In this document: one piece after another, positions 1-7,862 of the stretch
Numbering within the stretch: position 1 is the first letter of the stretch
How the letters are laid out: the number at the start of each line of letters is the position of its first letter
NCBI RefSeq assembly: GCF_000296215.2
Contig: NZ_CP013949.1
Coordinates: 62,001 to 126,000 of the forward strand
DNA from: Bradyrhizobium sp. CCGE-LA001
GTDB taxonomy: Bacteria > Pseudomonadota > Alphaproteobacteria > Rhizobiales > Xanthobacteraceae
Length of the DNA: 64,000 nucleotides
Direction: 5' to 3'
The notes under the pieces: generated by a model
The model's input: only the letters and a program-made list of their open reading frames with translations
Database searches by the model: none
What the model was told of the DNA's origin: nothing
Translations under genes and position numbers: made by a program

Positions 1-257
1 AGATCGAGATCCCGACCTCGACCGCAGCGTGGGGCAGCGCGACCCAGGTCTTCGACGTGCTGGAAGCTGCGCTCGAGAAGGGCCCGTGGATTCTCGGCGA
101 GGATTTCTCCGCCGCCGACATCACCATCGGCTCGGGCCTGAATTTCGCGGTGCGGCTGTTCAAGATGGTGCCGCCGCGGCCGGCCTTCGACGCTTACCTT
201 GCGCGCTGCATGGCGCGCCCGGCATTCCAGCGCGCGGAGACAATCGCGGCGGGTTAG
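1..257 (+). CDS. Glutathione S-transferase, C-terminal part (5' end outside window)
   Basis: The reading frame is open from base 3 to the TAG at 255-257. About 84 residues are visible. They contain the WILGEDFSAADITIGSGL segment, which matches the N-capping and hydrophobic staple region of the all-alpha C-terminal domain of glutathione S-transferases (usual form G-x-x-(F/L)-S-x-A-D-(I/V)). This domain forms the electrophile-binding site; the thioredoxin-like glutathione-binding half lies outside the window, so substrate class cannot be judged. The stop overlaps the stop of the convergent fabI by four bases. The family call is good; the subclass is unknown. Confidence 0.75.
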   Translation, partial: IEIPTSTAAWGSATQVFDVLEAALEKGPWILGEDFSAADITIGSGLNFAVRLFKMVPPRPAFDAYLARCMARPAFQRAETIAAG

Positions 258-1054
258 TCCTGCGTCTTCAAATCGTCCGGCCTCGGCATCAGGATGACGT
301 TGTAGCCGGAATCGACATAGTGGATCTCGCCGGTGACGCCGCCGGACAAGTCCGACAGCAGATACAGCGCCGAGCCGCCGAGCTCGTCGAGCGTGACGCC
401 GCGGCGCAGCGGCGCATGCTTCTGCATGTAGGCGAACATCGCGCGCGCCTCGCCGATGCCTGAGCCGGCGAGCGTGCGGATGGGACCTGCGGAGATCGCA
501 TTGACGCGGATGCCGCGCGGTCCGAAATCGGCGGCGAGATAGCGCACGGAGGCTTCCAGCGCCGCCTTGGCCACGCCCATCACGTTGTAATTCGGCATCG
601 CGCGTTCCGACGCGCCGAAGGTCAGCGTGATCATGCTGCCGCCTTCGGTCATCAGTTCGGCCGCACGCTTCGCAATCTCTGTGAACGAGAAGCAGGAGAT
701 CACCATGGTGCGCGAAAAGTTCTCGCGGCTGGTGTCGGCGTAGCGGCCCTTCAGCTCGTTCTTGTCGGCGAAGCCGATCGCGTGGATCACGAAGTCGAGC
801 TTGCCCCACTTGTCGCGGAGCGCCGCGAAGGTCGCATCGACGCTGGCGATGTCCTCGACGTCGCACGGCAGCACCAGATCGACGCCGAGCTGCTCCGCCA
901 GCGGCTTGACGCGTTTACCGAGGGCCTCACCCTGGAAGGTGAAGGCCAGCTCGGCACCGTGGGCATGCAGCGTCTTCGCCATGCCCCAGGCGATCGAATG
1001 ATCATTGGCGATGCCCATGATCAGACCGCGCTTGCCCTTCATCAAACCTTCCAT
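254..1054 (-). CDS. fabI: Enoyl-[acyl-carrier-protein] reductase (NADH), FabI
   Basis: This enzyme reduces trans-2-enoyl-ACP in the last step of each fatty-acid elongation cycle in the cytoplasm. The 266 residues show the short-chain dehydrogenase fold with the FabI-type nucleotide loop (GIANDHSIAWG, about 14-24), the HAIGFA strand (91-96) and the Tyr156-x6-Lys163 pair in PNYNVMGVAK. E. coli FabI has a second active-site tyrosine at 146; here that position reads Phe146 in TLTFGASERA. The start is either the ATG at 1054, with GGAGAG about 10 bases upstream, or the ATG four codons later, which matches E. coli better. It lies downstream of fabA and fabB on the same strand, separated from fabB by a palindromic repeat, so it may have its own promoter. 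Confidence 0.93.
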   Translation of the reverse strand: MEGLMKGKRGLIMGIANDHSIAWGMAKTLHAHGAELAFTFQGEALGKRVKPLAEQLGVDLVLPCDVEDIASVDATFAALRDKWGKLDFVIHAIGFADKNELKGRYADTSRENFSRTMVISCFSFTEIAKRAAELMTEGGSMITLTFGASERAMPNYNVMGVAKAALEASVRYLAADFGPRGIRVNAISAGPIRTLAGSGIGEARAMFAYMQKHAPLRRGVTLDELGGSALYLLSDLSGGVTGEIHYVDSGYNVILMPRPDDLKTQD

Positions 1055-1077
1055 CTCGCGATTACTCTCCGCTGTCC

Positions 1078-1163
1078 GTCATGCCCGGGCTCGTCCCGGG
1101 CATCCACGTTTGTCCGCAGCCGGTAGCAAAGACGTGGATGGCCGGGACGAGCCCGGCCATGAC
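1078..1163. repeat. Intergenic palindromic repeat, family A, copy 1
   Basis: This roughly 86-bp imperfect inverted repeat lies between fabB and fabI. The left half has CATGCCCGGGCTCGTCCCGG and the right half its near-complement ending GCCCGGCCATGAC, with ACGT-GGATG cores toward the centre. Close copies occur at 3842-3932 and 52877-52954. The transcript of either strand would fold into a long hairpin. Confidence 0.85.
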
Positions 1164-1191
1164 GAAAAACTACCAATGCGAACGCAAGGCC

Positions 1192-2415
1192 TCACGCATC
1201 CAGCCGGCTGAACACCAGCGTGGCGTTGGTGCCGCCGAAGCCGAACGAGTTCGACAGCACGGTGCCGATCTTGACGTTGTCGATGCGCTTGCGCACGATC
1301 GGCATGTCGGCGAACACGGGATCGAGCTCCTGGATGTGCGCGCTCTCGCAGATGAAGCCGTTGTTCATCATCAGCAGCGAATAGATCGCCTCCTGCACGC
1401 CGGTCGCGCCCAGGGAGTGCCCGGTCAGCGCCTTGGTCGCCGAGATCGGCGGGCACTTCTCGCCGACGCCGAACACCTTTCGGATCGCCTCGATCTCCGG
1501 CGGATCGCCGGCGGGCGTCGAGGTCGCGTGCGGGTTGATGTAGTCGACCTTGGTCTTCACCGTCGACATCGCCATGCGCATGCAGCGCTCGGCACCTTCA
1601 CCCGACGGCGCCACCATGTCGTGGCCATCAGAGGTCGCACCATAGCCGACGATCTCGCCATAGATGCGTGCGCCGCGCGCCTTGGCATGCTCGAGCTCTT
1701 CCAGCACCAGCACGCCGGCACCGCCGGCAATGACGAAGCCGTCGCGATTGAGGTCGTAGGGACGCGAGGCGGTGGCGGGCGTGTCGTTGTACTTCGAGGA
1801 CATCGCGCCCATGGCGTCGAACAGCACCGACAGCGACCAGTCCAGCTCCTCGCAGCCGCCGGCGAAGATGATGTCCTGCTTGCCGATCTGGATCGTCTCA
1901 TAGGCGTTGCCGACGCAATGGTTCGACGTCGCGCAGGCCGACGAGATCGAATAGTTCACGCCCTTGATCTTGAACCAGGTCGCGAGCGTCGCGGAGGCCG
2001 TCGACGACATCGCCTTCGGCACTGCAAACGGGCCGACGCGCTTCGGTCCCTTGGAGCGGGTGATGTCTGCGGATTCGACGATGGTGCGCGCCGAGGGCCC
2101 GCCGGAGCCCATGATGATGCCGGTGCGGATGTTGGAGACTTCATCCGGTGATAGGCCGGAATCCTGGATCGCCTGCTCCATCGCGACGTGATTCCAAGCG
2201 GCACCCTGGCCGAGGAAACGCATCGCGCGGCGGTCGACCACCGTCGCGGGATCGAGCGATGGTTCGCCGGCGACCTGCGAACGGAAGCCGAGCTCGGCGT
2301 ATTTCTCAGCCCGCGAAATGCCCGACTTCGCCTCGTGAAGGCTCGCAAGCACTTCCTGGGTGTTGTTTCCGATGGACGAGACGATGCCCATTCCGGTGAC
2401 CACAACCCGCCTCAT
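1192..2415 (-). CDS. fabB: 3-oxoacyl-[acyl-carrier-protein] synthase I, FabB
   Basis: FabB condenses malonyl-ACP with acyl-ACP and is the synthase that elongates the cis-unsaturated intermediate made by FabA. The 407 residues have the thiolase fold with the catalytic Cys161 in SSACATSNHC, His296 in NPHATSTPAGD, and Lys328 and His333 in SATKALTGHSLGATG. Spacing matches E. coli FabB (Cys163, His298, His333), and FabB rather than FabF is favoured by the MRRVVVTGMGIVSSIG start and by the location. It starts 39 bases after the fabA stop, so fabA-fabB is almost certainly one transcription unit devoted to unsaturated fatty-acid synthesis. Confidence 0.95.
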   Translation of the reverse strand: MRRVVVTGMGIVSSIGNNTQEVLASLHEAKSGISRAEKYAELGFRSQVAGEPSLDPATVVDRRAMRFLGQGAAWNHVAMEQAIQDSGLSPDEVSNIRTGIIMGSGGPSARTIVESADITRSKGPKRVGPFAVPKAMSSTASATLATWFKIKGVNYSISSACATSNHCVGNAYETIQIGKQDIIFAGGCEELDWSLSVLFDAMGAMSSKYNDTPATASRPYDLNRDGFVIAGGAGVLVLEELEHAKARGARIYGEIVGYGATSDGHDMVAPSGEGAERCMRMAMSTVKTKVDYINPHATSTPAGDPPEIEAIRKVFGVGEKCPPISATKALTGHSLGATGVQEAIYSLLMMNNGFICESAHIQELDPVFADMPIVRKRIDNVKIGTVLSNSFGFGGTNATLVFSRLDA

Positions 2416-2454
2416 GTCAGCCTCGCCTCATCGTTGTCTTCTTGGATAATGCGC

Positions 2455-2976
2455 TCAGCCCAGGCTCGTGCCCTGCTTGAACAGGCCGACCTTCAGATCC
2501 TTGGCGCGATAAATAATCTGGTCATCGACCGAAAGCCACCCGTCGGCGATACCGAGCACGAGCTTTGCCCGCATCACGCGTTTGATATCGACGTTGTACA
2601 CAACCTTGCGGGCTTCGGTCAGCACCTGACCACTGAATTTCAGCTCGTTCAAGCCGAGCGCGCGGCCCCGACCTTCGCCGCCGATCCAGCCGAGATAAAA
2701 GCCGACCATCTGCCACAGCGCATCGAGGCCGAGGCAGCCGGGCATCACCGGATCATTCTTGAAGTGACAGCCGAAGAACCAGAGGTCGGGCTTCACGTCG
2801 AGCTCGGCGCGAACCACCCCCTTGCCGAACTCGCCGCCTTTGTCGTTAATTTCCGTGATGCGGTCGAACATCAGCATCGGTGGCAGCGGCAGCTGGGCAT
2901 TGCCCGGACCGAACATCTCGCCGCGGGCACATGCCAGCAAATCTTCGTATTCGTAACCGTTGCGCCTGTTCAGCAT
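2455..2976 (-). CDS. fabA: 3-hydroxyacyl-[acyl-carrier-protein] dehydratase/isomerase, FabA
   Basis: FabA dehydrates 3-hydroxydecanoyl-ACP and isomerises the trans-2 product to cis-3, the branch point to unsaturated fatty acids. The 173-residue hot-dog-fold protein is close to E. coli FabA (172). The catalytic pair is visible as His71 in FFGCHF and Asp85 in GLDALWQM. The start chosen is MLNRRNGYEY at 2976, with AGAGG upstream. An open frame continues 51 codons further upstream, but that extension has no family similarity. It is the first gene of fabA-fabB and is divergent from irr. Confidence 0.95.
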   Translation of the reverse strand: MLNRRNGYEYEDLLACARGEMFGPGNAQLPLPPMLMFDRITEINDKGGEFGKGVVRAELDVKPDLWFFGCHFKNDPVMPGCLGLDALWQMVGFYLGWIGGEGRGRALGLNELKFSGQVLTEARKVVYNVDIKRVMRAKLVLGIADGWLSVDDQIIYRAKDLKVGLFKQGTSLG

Positions 2977-3326
2977 GCACGAGCCTCTGTTCAATCCGAT
3001 TGAGCGACGTTTTTTGGCGAAAATGGGTCCCGTCTCAATCGGTGAGCAACGCCAATTGCTACCGTCAGGTGCTGCTCCCGCAAGCCCCGAATGGACTGCG
3101 GACCGGGCCACGATGCCCGGCTGCGCCAAAATCGGCTAGGCGGAACCGCGCGCTCTCTAACACAGGCTATTCAGGTGGCAAAGCGCGTCCATGAAGGTAA
3201 AATGACGGCTTCCTTGCTCGGTTCCAAACCTGATTAGAACCTCTCTAGTTGCGAGAAACTTGCATCTGCATCTTTCTGTTCTTATATTGCCGAGAGATAT
3301 TGTTCACGCGTGCCCGAAATCTGGAA
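2977..3326. other. fabA-irr divergent intergenic region
   Basis: This 350-base gap separates the divergently transcribed fabA and irr. No further gene is supported. The irr-proximal third is AT-rich and holds a good promoter with hexamer repeats (see 3250-3288). No clear fabA promoter or FabR/FadR-like palindrome was recognised. Confidence 0.6.
3250..3288 (+). promoter_or_regulatory. irr promoter with direct hexamer repeats (candidate Fur site)
   Basis: A sigma-70-like promoter is visible as TTGCAT (3260-3265), a 17-base spacer and TATATT (3283-3288). Overlapping the -35 box are direct hexamers TGCGAG (3250-3255), TGCATC (3261-3266) and TGCATC (3267-3272). From memory, the B. japonicum irr promoter is bound by Fur at three imperfect direct hexamer repeats, so these are the likely site. 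Binding across the -35 box and spacer would repress. The assignment to Fur is an inference. Confidence 0.6.
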
Positions 3327-3818
3327 ATGAGCGAGAATTCAGCGCCCCATCACGACGACGACGTCCACGCTGCGGCTCTCCTGTCCGGCCGCCAGCCGGC
3401 GCTGACGGGCTGCCCGTGGCATGACGTCAACGAAATGCTCCAGTCTGCGGGGCTTCGTCCGACGCGCCAGCGCATGGCGCTTGGCTGGCTCCTGTTCGGC
3501 AAGGGCGCGCGCCACCTGACGGCTGAAATGCTCTACGAGGAAGCGACCCTGGCCAAAGTTCCGGTGTCGCTGGCGACCGTCTACAATACGTTGAACCAGC
3601 TTACCGATGCGGGCCTGCTCCGCCAGGTCAGCGTGGACGGCACCAAGACCTATTTCGACACCAACGTCACCACCCACCACCACTATTACCTCGAGAACAG
3701 CCACGAGCTGGTCGACATCGAGGATCCGCATCTGGCGCTGTCCAAGATGCCGGAGGTGCCGGAGGGTTACGAGATCGCGCGCATCGACATGGTCGTGCGC
3801 CTGCGCAAGAAGCGCTGA
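3327..3818 (+). CDS. irr: Iron response regulator Irr (Fur family)
   Basis: Irr is the heme-sensing global iron regulator of Rhizobiales; it represses heme synthesis and activates iron uptake under iron limitation and is degraded when heme binds. Starting at the ATG 3327 the protein is 163 residues, the length known for B. japonicum Irr. It shows the heme regulatory motif GCPWHD with Cys29-Pro30 and the histidine cluster His117-His118-His119, the second heme site. The Fur-type winged helix spans about residues 36-100 (RPTRQRMALGWLL, VSLATVYNTLNQL). The first upstream start in the frame, at 3249, would add 26 unrelated residues and lies upstream of the promoter -10, so it is rejected. Confidence 0.96.
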   Translation: MSENSAPHHDDDVHAAALLSGRQPALTGCPWHDVNEMLQSAGLRPTRQRMALGWLLFGKGARHLTAEMLYEEATLAKVPVSLATVYNTLNQLTDAGLLRQVSVDGTKTYFDTNVTTHHHYYLENSHELVDIEDPHLALSKMPEVPEGYEIARIDMVVRLRKKR

Positions 3819-3841
3819 GATCGTCTTAAAACGCTGAGATT

Positions 3842-3932
3842 GTCGTCATGGCCGGGCTTGTCCCGGCCATCCACGTTCTTGGGCCAAGCGTGGAAGTACG
3901 TGGATGCCCGGGACAAGCTCGGGCAGGACGAC
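3842..3932. repeat. Intergenic palindromic repeat, family A, copy 2
   Basis: A roughly 90-bp imperfect palindrome downstream of irr with GTCATGGCCGGGCTTGTCCC on the left and the complementary GGGACAAGCTCGGGCAGGAC on the right. It lies between the convergent irr and SH3-protein genes and could act as a two-way terminator or mRNA-end stabiliser. It is related to copies at 1078-1163 and 52877-52954. Confidence 0.8.
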
Positions 3933-3954
3933 TGAGGCAGCAGCTCCTACAACC

Positions 3955-4485
3955 TCAGTTCACCTTCTCGTCCGAATAGACGCCCCAAAGGCGCTCCTGC
4001 TGGATCCAGCCTTCAAAGCCGTTGCCGGTGACGTAGCACCAGCTTGCAGTGCACTTCTTCACCTGCGTGACGACACCGGCTTGGAGCTTGGCCGCAACCG
4101 CGCTGTCGAGATCGGGGCGGTCGTAGATCGGCGCGAGGTCGTCCTTGTGCTTCATGGTGACGACCGCGGTGCGGCGACCCGACAGCAGTGAGTGATAGAC
4201 CCAGCCCTCGGCACCTTCGGAATCGCGCACCCGGCGCCAGTTCTCGAACTCTGCGGTGATTTCGACTGGCAGGCCGGCGCGGGTATAGACCCAGGCCACG
4301 TCATTGTCCTTGGTCGGGCCGGCGCGAACGTTGACGTGATCCGATTTGAGGCTGACATAGCGCGGCACCGGCAGGCCGCTGGCGCTCTGGGTCGTGTTGT
4401 CCTTCGCCGCATGCGAGGGGCTGACCGAGGCGCTCAACCAGGTGCAAACGAGCGCCATCACCGAACAAAAACGCCCCAACGCCAT
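3955..4485 (-). CDS. Secreted SH3-domain protein
   Basis: This 176-residue protein has an N-terminal signal peptide (hydrophobic FCSVMALVCTWLSASVSPSHA, cleavage probable after SHA, about residue 26) and two tandem bacterial SH3-like modules. The first contains SDHVNVRAGPTKDNDV and EGWVYHSLL, the second CTASWCYVTGNGFEGWIQQERLWGVY. Such modules usually bind peptidoglycan or envelope proteins in the periplasm. The start at 4485 is preceded by AGGAG about 9 bases upstream, which is convincing; the open frame extends further upstream without signal. The exact function is unknown. Confidence 0.85.
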   Translation of the reverse strand: MALGRFCSVMALVCTWLSASVSPSHAAKDNTTQSASGLPVPRYVSLKSDHVNVRAGPTKDNDVAWVYTRAGLPVEITAEFENWRRVRDSEGAEGWVYHSLLSGRRTAVVTMKHKDDLAPIYDRPDLDSAVAAKLQAGVVTQVKKCTASWCYVTGNGFEGWIQQERLWGVYSDEKVN

Positions 4486-4822
4486 CAACCCGTCTCCTGT
4501 CGAAGGCCCGGCCTCGCCGGACCCCCACCCCAAATTCCAAAACCGCTGCCGCGTCAGCCCTGTCCCGCCCCACGCGGATGTTCCCAAGCCAGGTCCGAAG
4601 CCCGAACCCGTGGTTCTTGTCTTGGCCCGGCCTTCTGCTAGAGAGGACGGACGCTTGAACAACCAGTTTGCCCCGATTTTCCGGCCTGGAAACGTCGGGA
4701 GAGCTTGAAGGAAGCGCCGGGGACGACACGGCAAGGGCAGTGTCGAACAACCGGGTTAATGAGGCCTCAACGGCCGGCCTTTGGCGACAAAGGCGGCTTG
4801 CGATGCTTCATGAGAGCAGGAC
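4486..4822. other. Intergenic region between SH3 protein and 2-hydroxyacid dehydrogenase
   Basis: This 337-base divergent gap contains no supportable gene, RNA or repeat; the open frames in it are extensions or shadows of neighbours. Promoters for both flanking genes should lie here but no convincing -35/-10 pair was picked out. Confidence 0.5.
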
Positions 4823-5824
4823 ATGTCGGTGAAGAAAAAGCCCCTCGTCGTCGTGACGCGCAAGCTGCCGGATTCGATCGAGACGCGGATGCGCGAGCTG
4901 TTCGATGCGCGGATCAATCTGGACGACACGCCGATGTCGCCCGAGCAGATCCTCGAGGCCGCGCGCACCGCCGACGTGCTGGTCCCCACCGTGACCGACC
5001 ACATCAGCGCCGAGGTCGTGAACCAGCCCGACTGCAAGCTCCGCCTGATCGCCAATTTCGGCAACGGCGTCGACAATATCGACGTCGCGGCCGCGCATGC
5101 CCGCGGCATCACCGTCACCAACACGCCGAAAGTCCTGACCGAAGACACCGCCGACATGACCATGGCGCTGATCCTCGCGGTGCCCCGGCGGATGATCGAA
5201 GGCGCCTCGATCCTGACCGACGGAAAACCCTGGGCGGGCTGGTCGCCGACCTGGATGCTCGGCCACCGCATCGGCGGCAAGCGGCTCGGCATCATCGGCA
5301 TGGGCCGCATCGGCCAGGCGGTGGCGCGCCGCGCCCGCGCCTTCGGCCTGCAGATCCACTATCACAACCGCCGCCCAGTGGCCCCCGTCATCGCCGAGGA
5401 GCTGGGCGCGACCTATTGGGAAAGCCTCGACCAGATGCTGGCGCGGATGGACATCATCTCGGTGAACTGTCCGCACACGCCGGCAACCTATCATCTGCTG
5501 TCGGCGCGCCGGCTGAAGCTGATCCGCAAGGACGCCTACATCGTCAACACCGCGCGCGGCGAGGTCACCGACGAGGACACGCTGATCAAGCTGATCGAAG
5601 GCGGTGAGATCGGAGGCGCCGGGCTCGACGTCTACGAGCACGAGCCCGCGGTCAATCCAAAGCTGGTGCGGCTCGCCAAGGCCGGCAAGGTCACGCTGCT
5701 GCCGCATATGGGCTCGGCCACGATCGAAGGCCGCGTCGAGATGGGCGAGAAGGTGATCATCAACATCCGCACCTTCCTCGACGCCCACAAGCCGCCGGAT
5801 CGCGTGCTGCCGAGCATGCTCTAG
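4823..5824 (+). CDS. D-isomer-specific 2-hydroxyacid dehydrogenase (glyoxylate/hydroxypyruvate reductase type)
   Basis: This enzyme class interconverts D-2-hydroxyacids and 2-oxoacids with NAD(P)H; the closest type appears to be glyoxylate/hydroxypyruvate reductase (GyaR/GhrB-like). The 333 residues show the Rossmann motif LGIIGMGRIG (155-164), Arg245 in VNTARGEV, Glu274 in DVYEHEP and His295 in LLPHMGSATIEGR, the complete catalytic triad. An Asn-Arg-Arg stretch after the second Rossmann strand (residues 182-184) suggests a preference for NADPH. The ATG at 4823 has AGCAGG just upstream. It stands alone, ending with a four-base overlap with the convergent LysR gene. The substrate is not fixed by sequence. 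Confidence 0.9.
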   Translation: MSVKKKPLVVVTRKLPDSIETRMRELFDARINLDDTPMSPEQILEAARTADVLVPTVTDHISAEVVNQPDCKLRLIANFGNGVDNIDVAAAHARGITVTNTPKVLTEDTADMTMALILAVPRRMIEGASILTDGKPWAGWSPTWMLGHRIGGKRLGIIGMGRIGQAVARRARAFGLQIHYHNRRPVAPVIAEELGATYWESLDQMLARMDIISVNCPHTPATYHLLSARRLKLIRKDAYIVNTARGEVTDEDTLIKLIEGGEIGGAGLDVYEHEPAVNPKLVRLAKAGKVTLLPHMGSATIEGRVEMGEKVIINIRTFLDAHKPPDRVLPSML

Positions 5825-6732
5825 GGTTTATCGGCCCTGCGTCGGCGCCAGTCCGCGACGAAATCGATGAAGGCACGCAGTGCCGGCGGCACCTGGCGGC
5901 GGCTCGGATAGTACAGGAACGGTCCCGGAAACGGCTCGCACCAGTCCTCCATCAAGCTGACCAGTGCACCGGATTTCAGGGCCTCGTGCACATAACCATC
6001 CATCGTTGCCCAGACGCCGACGCCGTCCAGTGCGGCGCGCATGGCGAGATTCATATTGGTCGAGATCAGCTTCGCGGGCGGATCGACCTTCACGATCTGG
6101 CCGGTCTTCTCGAACTCGAGATCGTGCATGACGCCGCTCGAGTAGCGCGGGCGGATGCAATCGTGCTCCAGCAAATCCTTCGGATGTTTCGGCCTGCCGC
6201 GCCGCGCGATGTAGTCGGGCGAAGCGACGACGACGTAACGCTGCGGGCCGCTCAGCGGGATCGCCACCATGTCCTGCGCGAGATGCTCGCCATAGCGCGC
6301 GCCGGCGTCGTAACCGCCGCTGACGATGTCGACGAACCCGCTCTCGGAGACGATGTCGAGATCGACTTGCGGATGCGCTTGCAGGAACGGCCCGACCATC
6401 GGCGCCAGCACCAGATCCACTGCCGGCGGCGGCGCGTTGATGCGCAGGCGGCCCGCGGCGACCTCGCGCAGGCCCCGGACCTGGTCCAGGGCATCGCCGA
6501 CATCGCGTAGCGCCGGCGCCACGCGCGACAGCAGCAATTCGCCCGCCTCGGTCAGGGCAACGCTGCGGGTGGTGCGGTTCACCAGGCGGACGCCAAGGCG
6601 CTCCTCCAGGTCCCGCGGACGCTGGCTAAGGCTCGACACCGACACGCGAATTTCGACCGCCGCGCGGCGGAAATTGCGGGTGCGGGCCACCGCTACGAAG
6701 ACGTCGAGATCGCGCAGGTCAGGCTCGGCCAT
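5821..6732 (-). CDS. LysR-family transcriptional regulator
   Basis: The 303 residues have the LysR layout: an N-terminal winged helix-turn-helix (about 5-65, NFRRAAVEIRVSVSSLSQRP followed by LEERLGVRLVNRTTRSVALT) and a periplasmic-binding-like effector domain (about 92-295). The HTH reads SVSSLSQRPRDLE where most members have PSAVSRAIRALE-like sequence, which is common in the subgroup near quinone- or aldehyde-responsive regulators. It is divergently transcribed from the aldo/keto reductase gene with 116 bases between starts, so it probably regulates that gene. The inducer is unknown. Confidence 0.9.
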   Translation of the reverse strand: MAEPDLRDLDVFVAVARTRNFRRAAVEIRVSVSSLSQRPRDLEERLGVRLVNRTTRSVALTEAGELLLSRVAPALRDVGDALDQVRGLREVAAGRLRINAPPPAVDLVLAPMVGPFLQAHPQVDLDIVSESGFVDIVSGGYDAGARYGEHLAQDMVAIPLSGPQRYVVVASPDYIARRGRPKHPKDLLEHDCIRPRYSSGVMHDLEFEKTGQIVKVDPPAKLISTNMNLAMRAALDGVGVWATMDGYVHEALKSGALVSLMEDWCEPFPGPFLYYPSRRQVPPALRAFIDFVADWRRRRADKP

Positions 6733-6751
6733 TGTTCGCTAATGTGAACAA
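6732..6751. promoter_or_regulatory. Inverted repeat TTGTTC-N8-GAACAA, candidate LysR operator
   Basis: Perfect 6-bp arms (6732-6737 and 6746-6751) lie at the start codon of the LysR gene and upstream of the divergent aldo/keto reductase. The position fits an autoregulatory site, though it lacks the classic T-N11-A spacing in its simplest form. Confidence 0.45.
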
Positions 6752-6848
6752 GGCATTCCTGATTGTCCAGCTTATCGGCGCAATGGAGCGGGCGCATATC
6801 TGGCCGCGTCACGCGGCGCCGTCAGCCGCCTTTTCAAGGAGAGCCATC

Positions 6849-7856
6849 ATGGAACAGCGCAAACTCGGTTCGACCGGCCCCACCGTATCCGCCCTCGGGC
6901 TCGGCTGCATGGGCATGTCGGACGTCTATGGCTCCGCCGATCGCGGGGAGGCCATCGCCACGGTGCAGGCGGCGATCGATGCCGGCATCACGCTCGTCGA
7001 TACCGGCGATTTCTACGCTATGGGCCACAATGAGATGCTGGTCCGCGAGGCGCTGAGGGTTGTGCCGCGCGACAAGGTTCAGCTCAGCGTCAAGTACGGC
7101 GCACTGCGCGGCCCGGCCGGCGAATTCGCGGGCATGGACACGAGGCCTGCTGCGACCAAGAACTTCCTTGCCTATTCGCTGCAACGGCTCGGCACGGACT
7201 ACCTCGACGTCTATCGTCCGGCGCGGCTCGATCCGCACGTGCCGATCGAGGAGACCATCGGCGGCCTCGCCGATCTCGTGAAGGCCGGCTATGTCAGGCA
7301 TATCGGCCTGTCCGAGGTCGGGGCGGACACCATCCGCCGCGCGCACGCCGTGCATCCGATCTCCGATCTGCAGATCGAATATTCCCTGATCGAGCGCGGC
7401 ATCGAGCGCGATATCCTGCAGACCTGCCGCGAGCTCGGCATCGGCATCACCGCCTATGGCGTGCTCGCGCGCGGGCTGATCAGCGGGCACTGGACCAAGG
7501 ACAGCGGCAAGGGCGGCAAGGACTACCGGCTGATGACGCCGCGCTTCCAGGGCGCAAATATCGACGCCAATCTCGCGCTGGCGGACTCGCTGCGTGCGAT
7601 CGCCACCGAGATCGGCGCAACGCCGGCACAGGTCGCGATCGCCTGGGTCGCGGCACAGGGCAAGGAGATCGTGCCGCTGGTCGGCGCAAGAACCCGCAAT
7701 CGTCTCACCGAAGCGCTCGGCGCGACCAGCGTCATGCTGACACCGGCCCATCTGGCGACGCTGGCCGAAGCCTTCCCGCCCAACGTCGCAGCCGGCACGC
7801 GCTACGCGGCCGAGCAGATGGCGCATCTCGACAGCGAGAAGCCGGCCAGCAAGTAA
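6849..7856 (+). CDS. Aldo/keto reductase lacking the catalytic histidine
   Basis: The protein belongs to the aldo/keto reductase superfamily of NADPH-dependent TIM-barrel carbonyl reductases. From the ATG at 6849, which has a strong AAGGAGA seven bases upstream, it is 335 residues. The usual tetrad is represented by Asp51 and Tyr56 (DTGDFYAMG) and Lys82 (LSVKYG), but where typical members read DLYYQHRVDP this protein reads DVYRPARLDP, placing Ala125 at the histidine. A small subfamily with a PARLDP motif exists, so this is probably not an error. It is divergent from a LysR gene and probably controlled by it. Substrate unknown. Confidence 0.88.
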   Translation: MEQRKLGSTGPTVSALGLGCMGMSDVYGSADRGEAIATVQAAIDAGITLVDTGDFYAMGHNEMLVREALRVVPRDKVQLSVKYGALRGPAGEFAGMDTRPAATKNFLAYSLQRLGTDYLDVYRPARLDPHVPIEETIGGLADLVKAGYVRHIGLSEVGADTIRRAHAVHPISDLQIEYSLIERGIERDILQTCRELGIGITAYGVLARGLISGHWTKDSGKGGKDYRLMTPRFQGANIDANLALADSLRAIATEIGATPAQVAIAWVAAQGKEIVPLVGARTRNRLTEALGATSVMLTPAHLATLAEAFPPNVAAGTRYAAEQMAHLDSEKPASK

Positions 7857-7862
7857 TGGCGG

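Noticed and set aside
1081..2151. Plus-strand frame of 356 codons over fabB
   Set aside because: Starts within a palindromic repeat and runs antisense to fabB.
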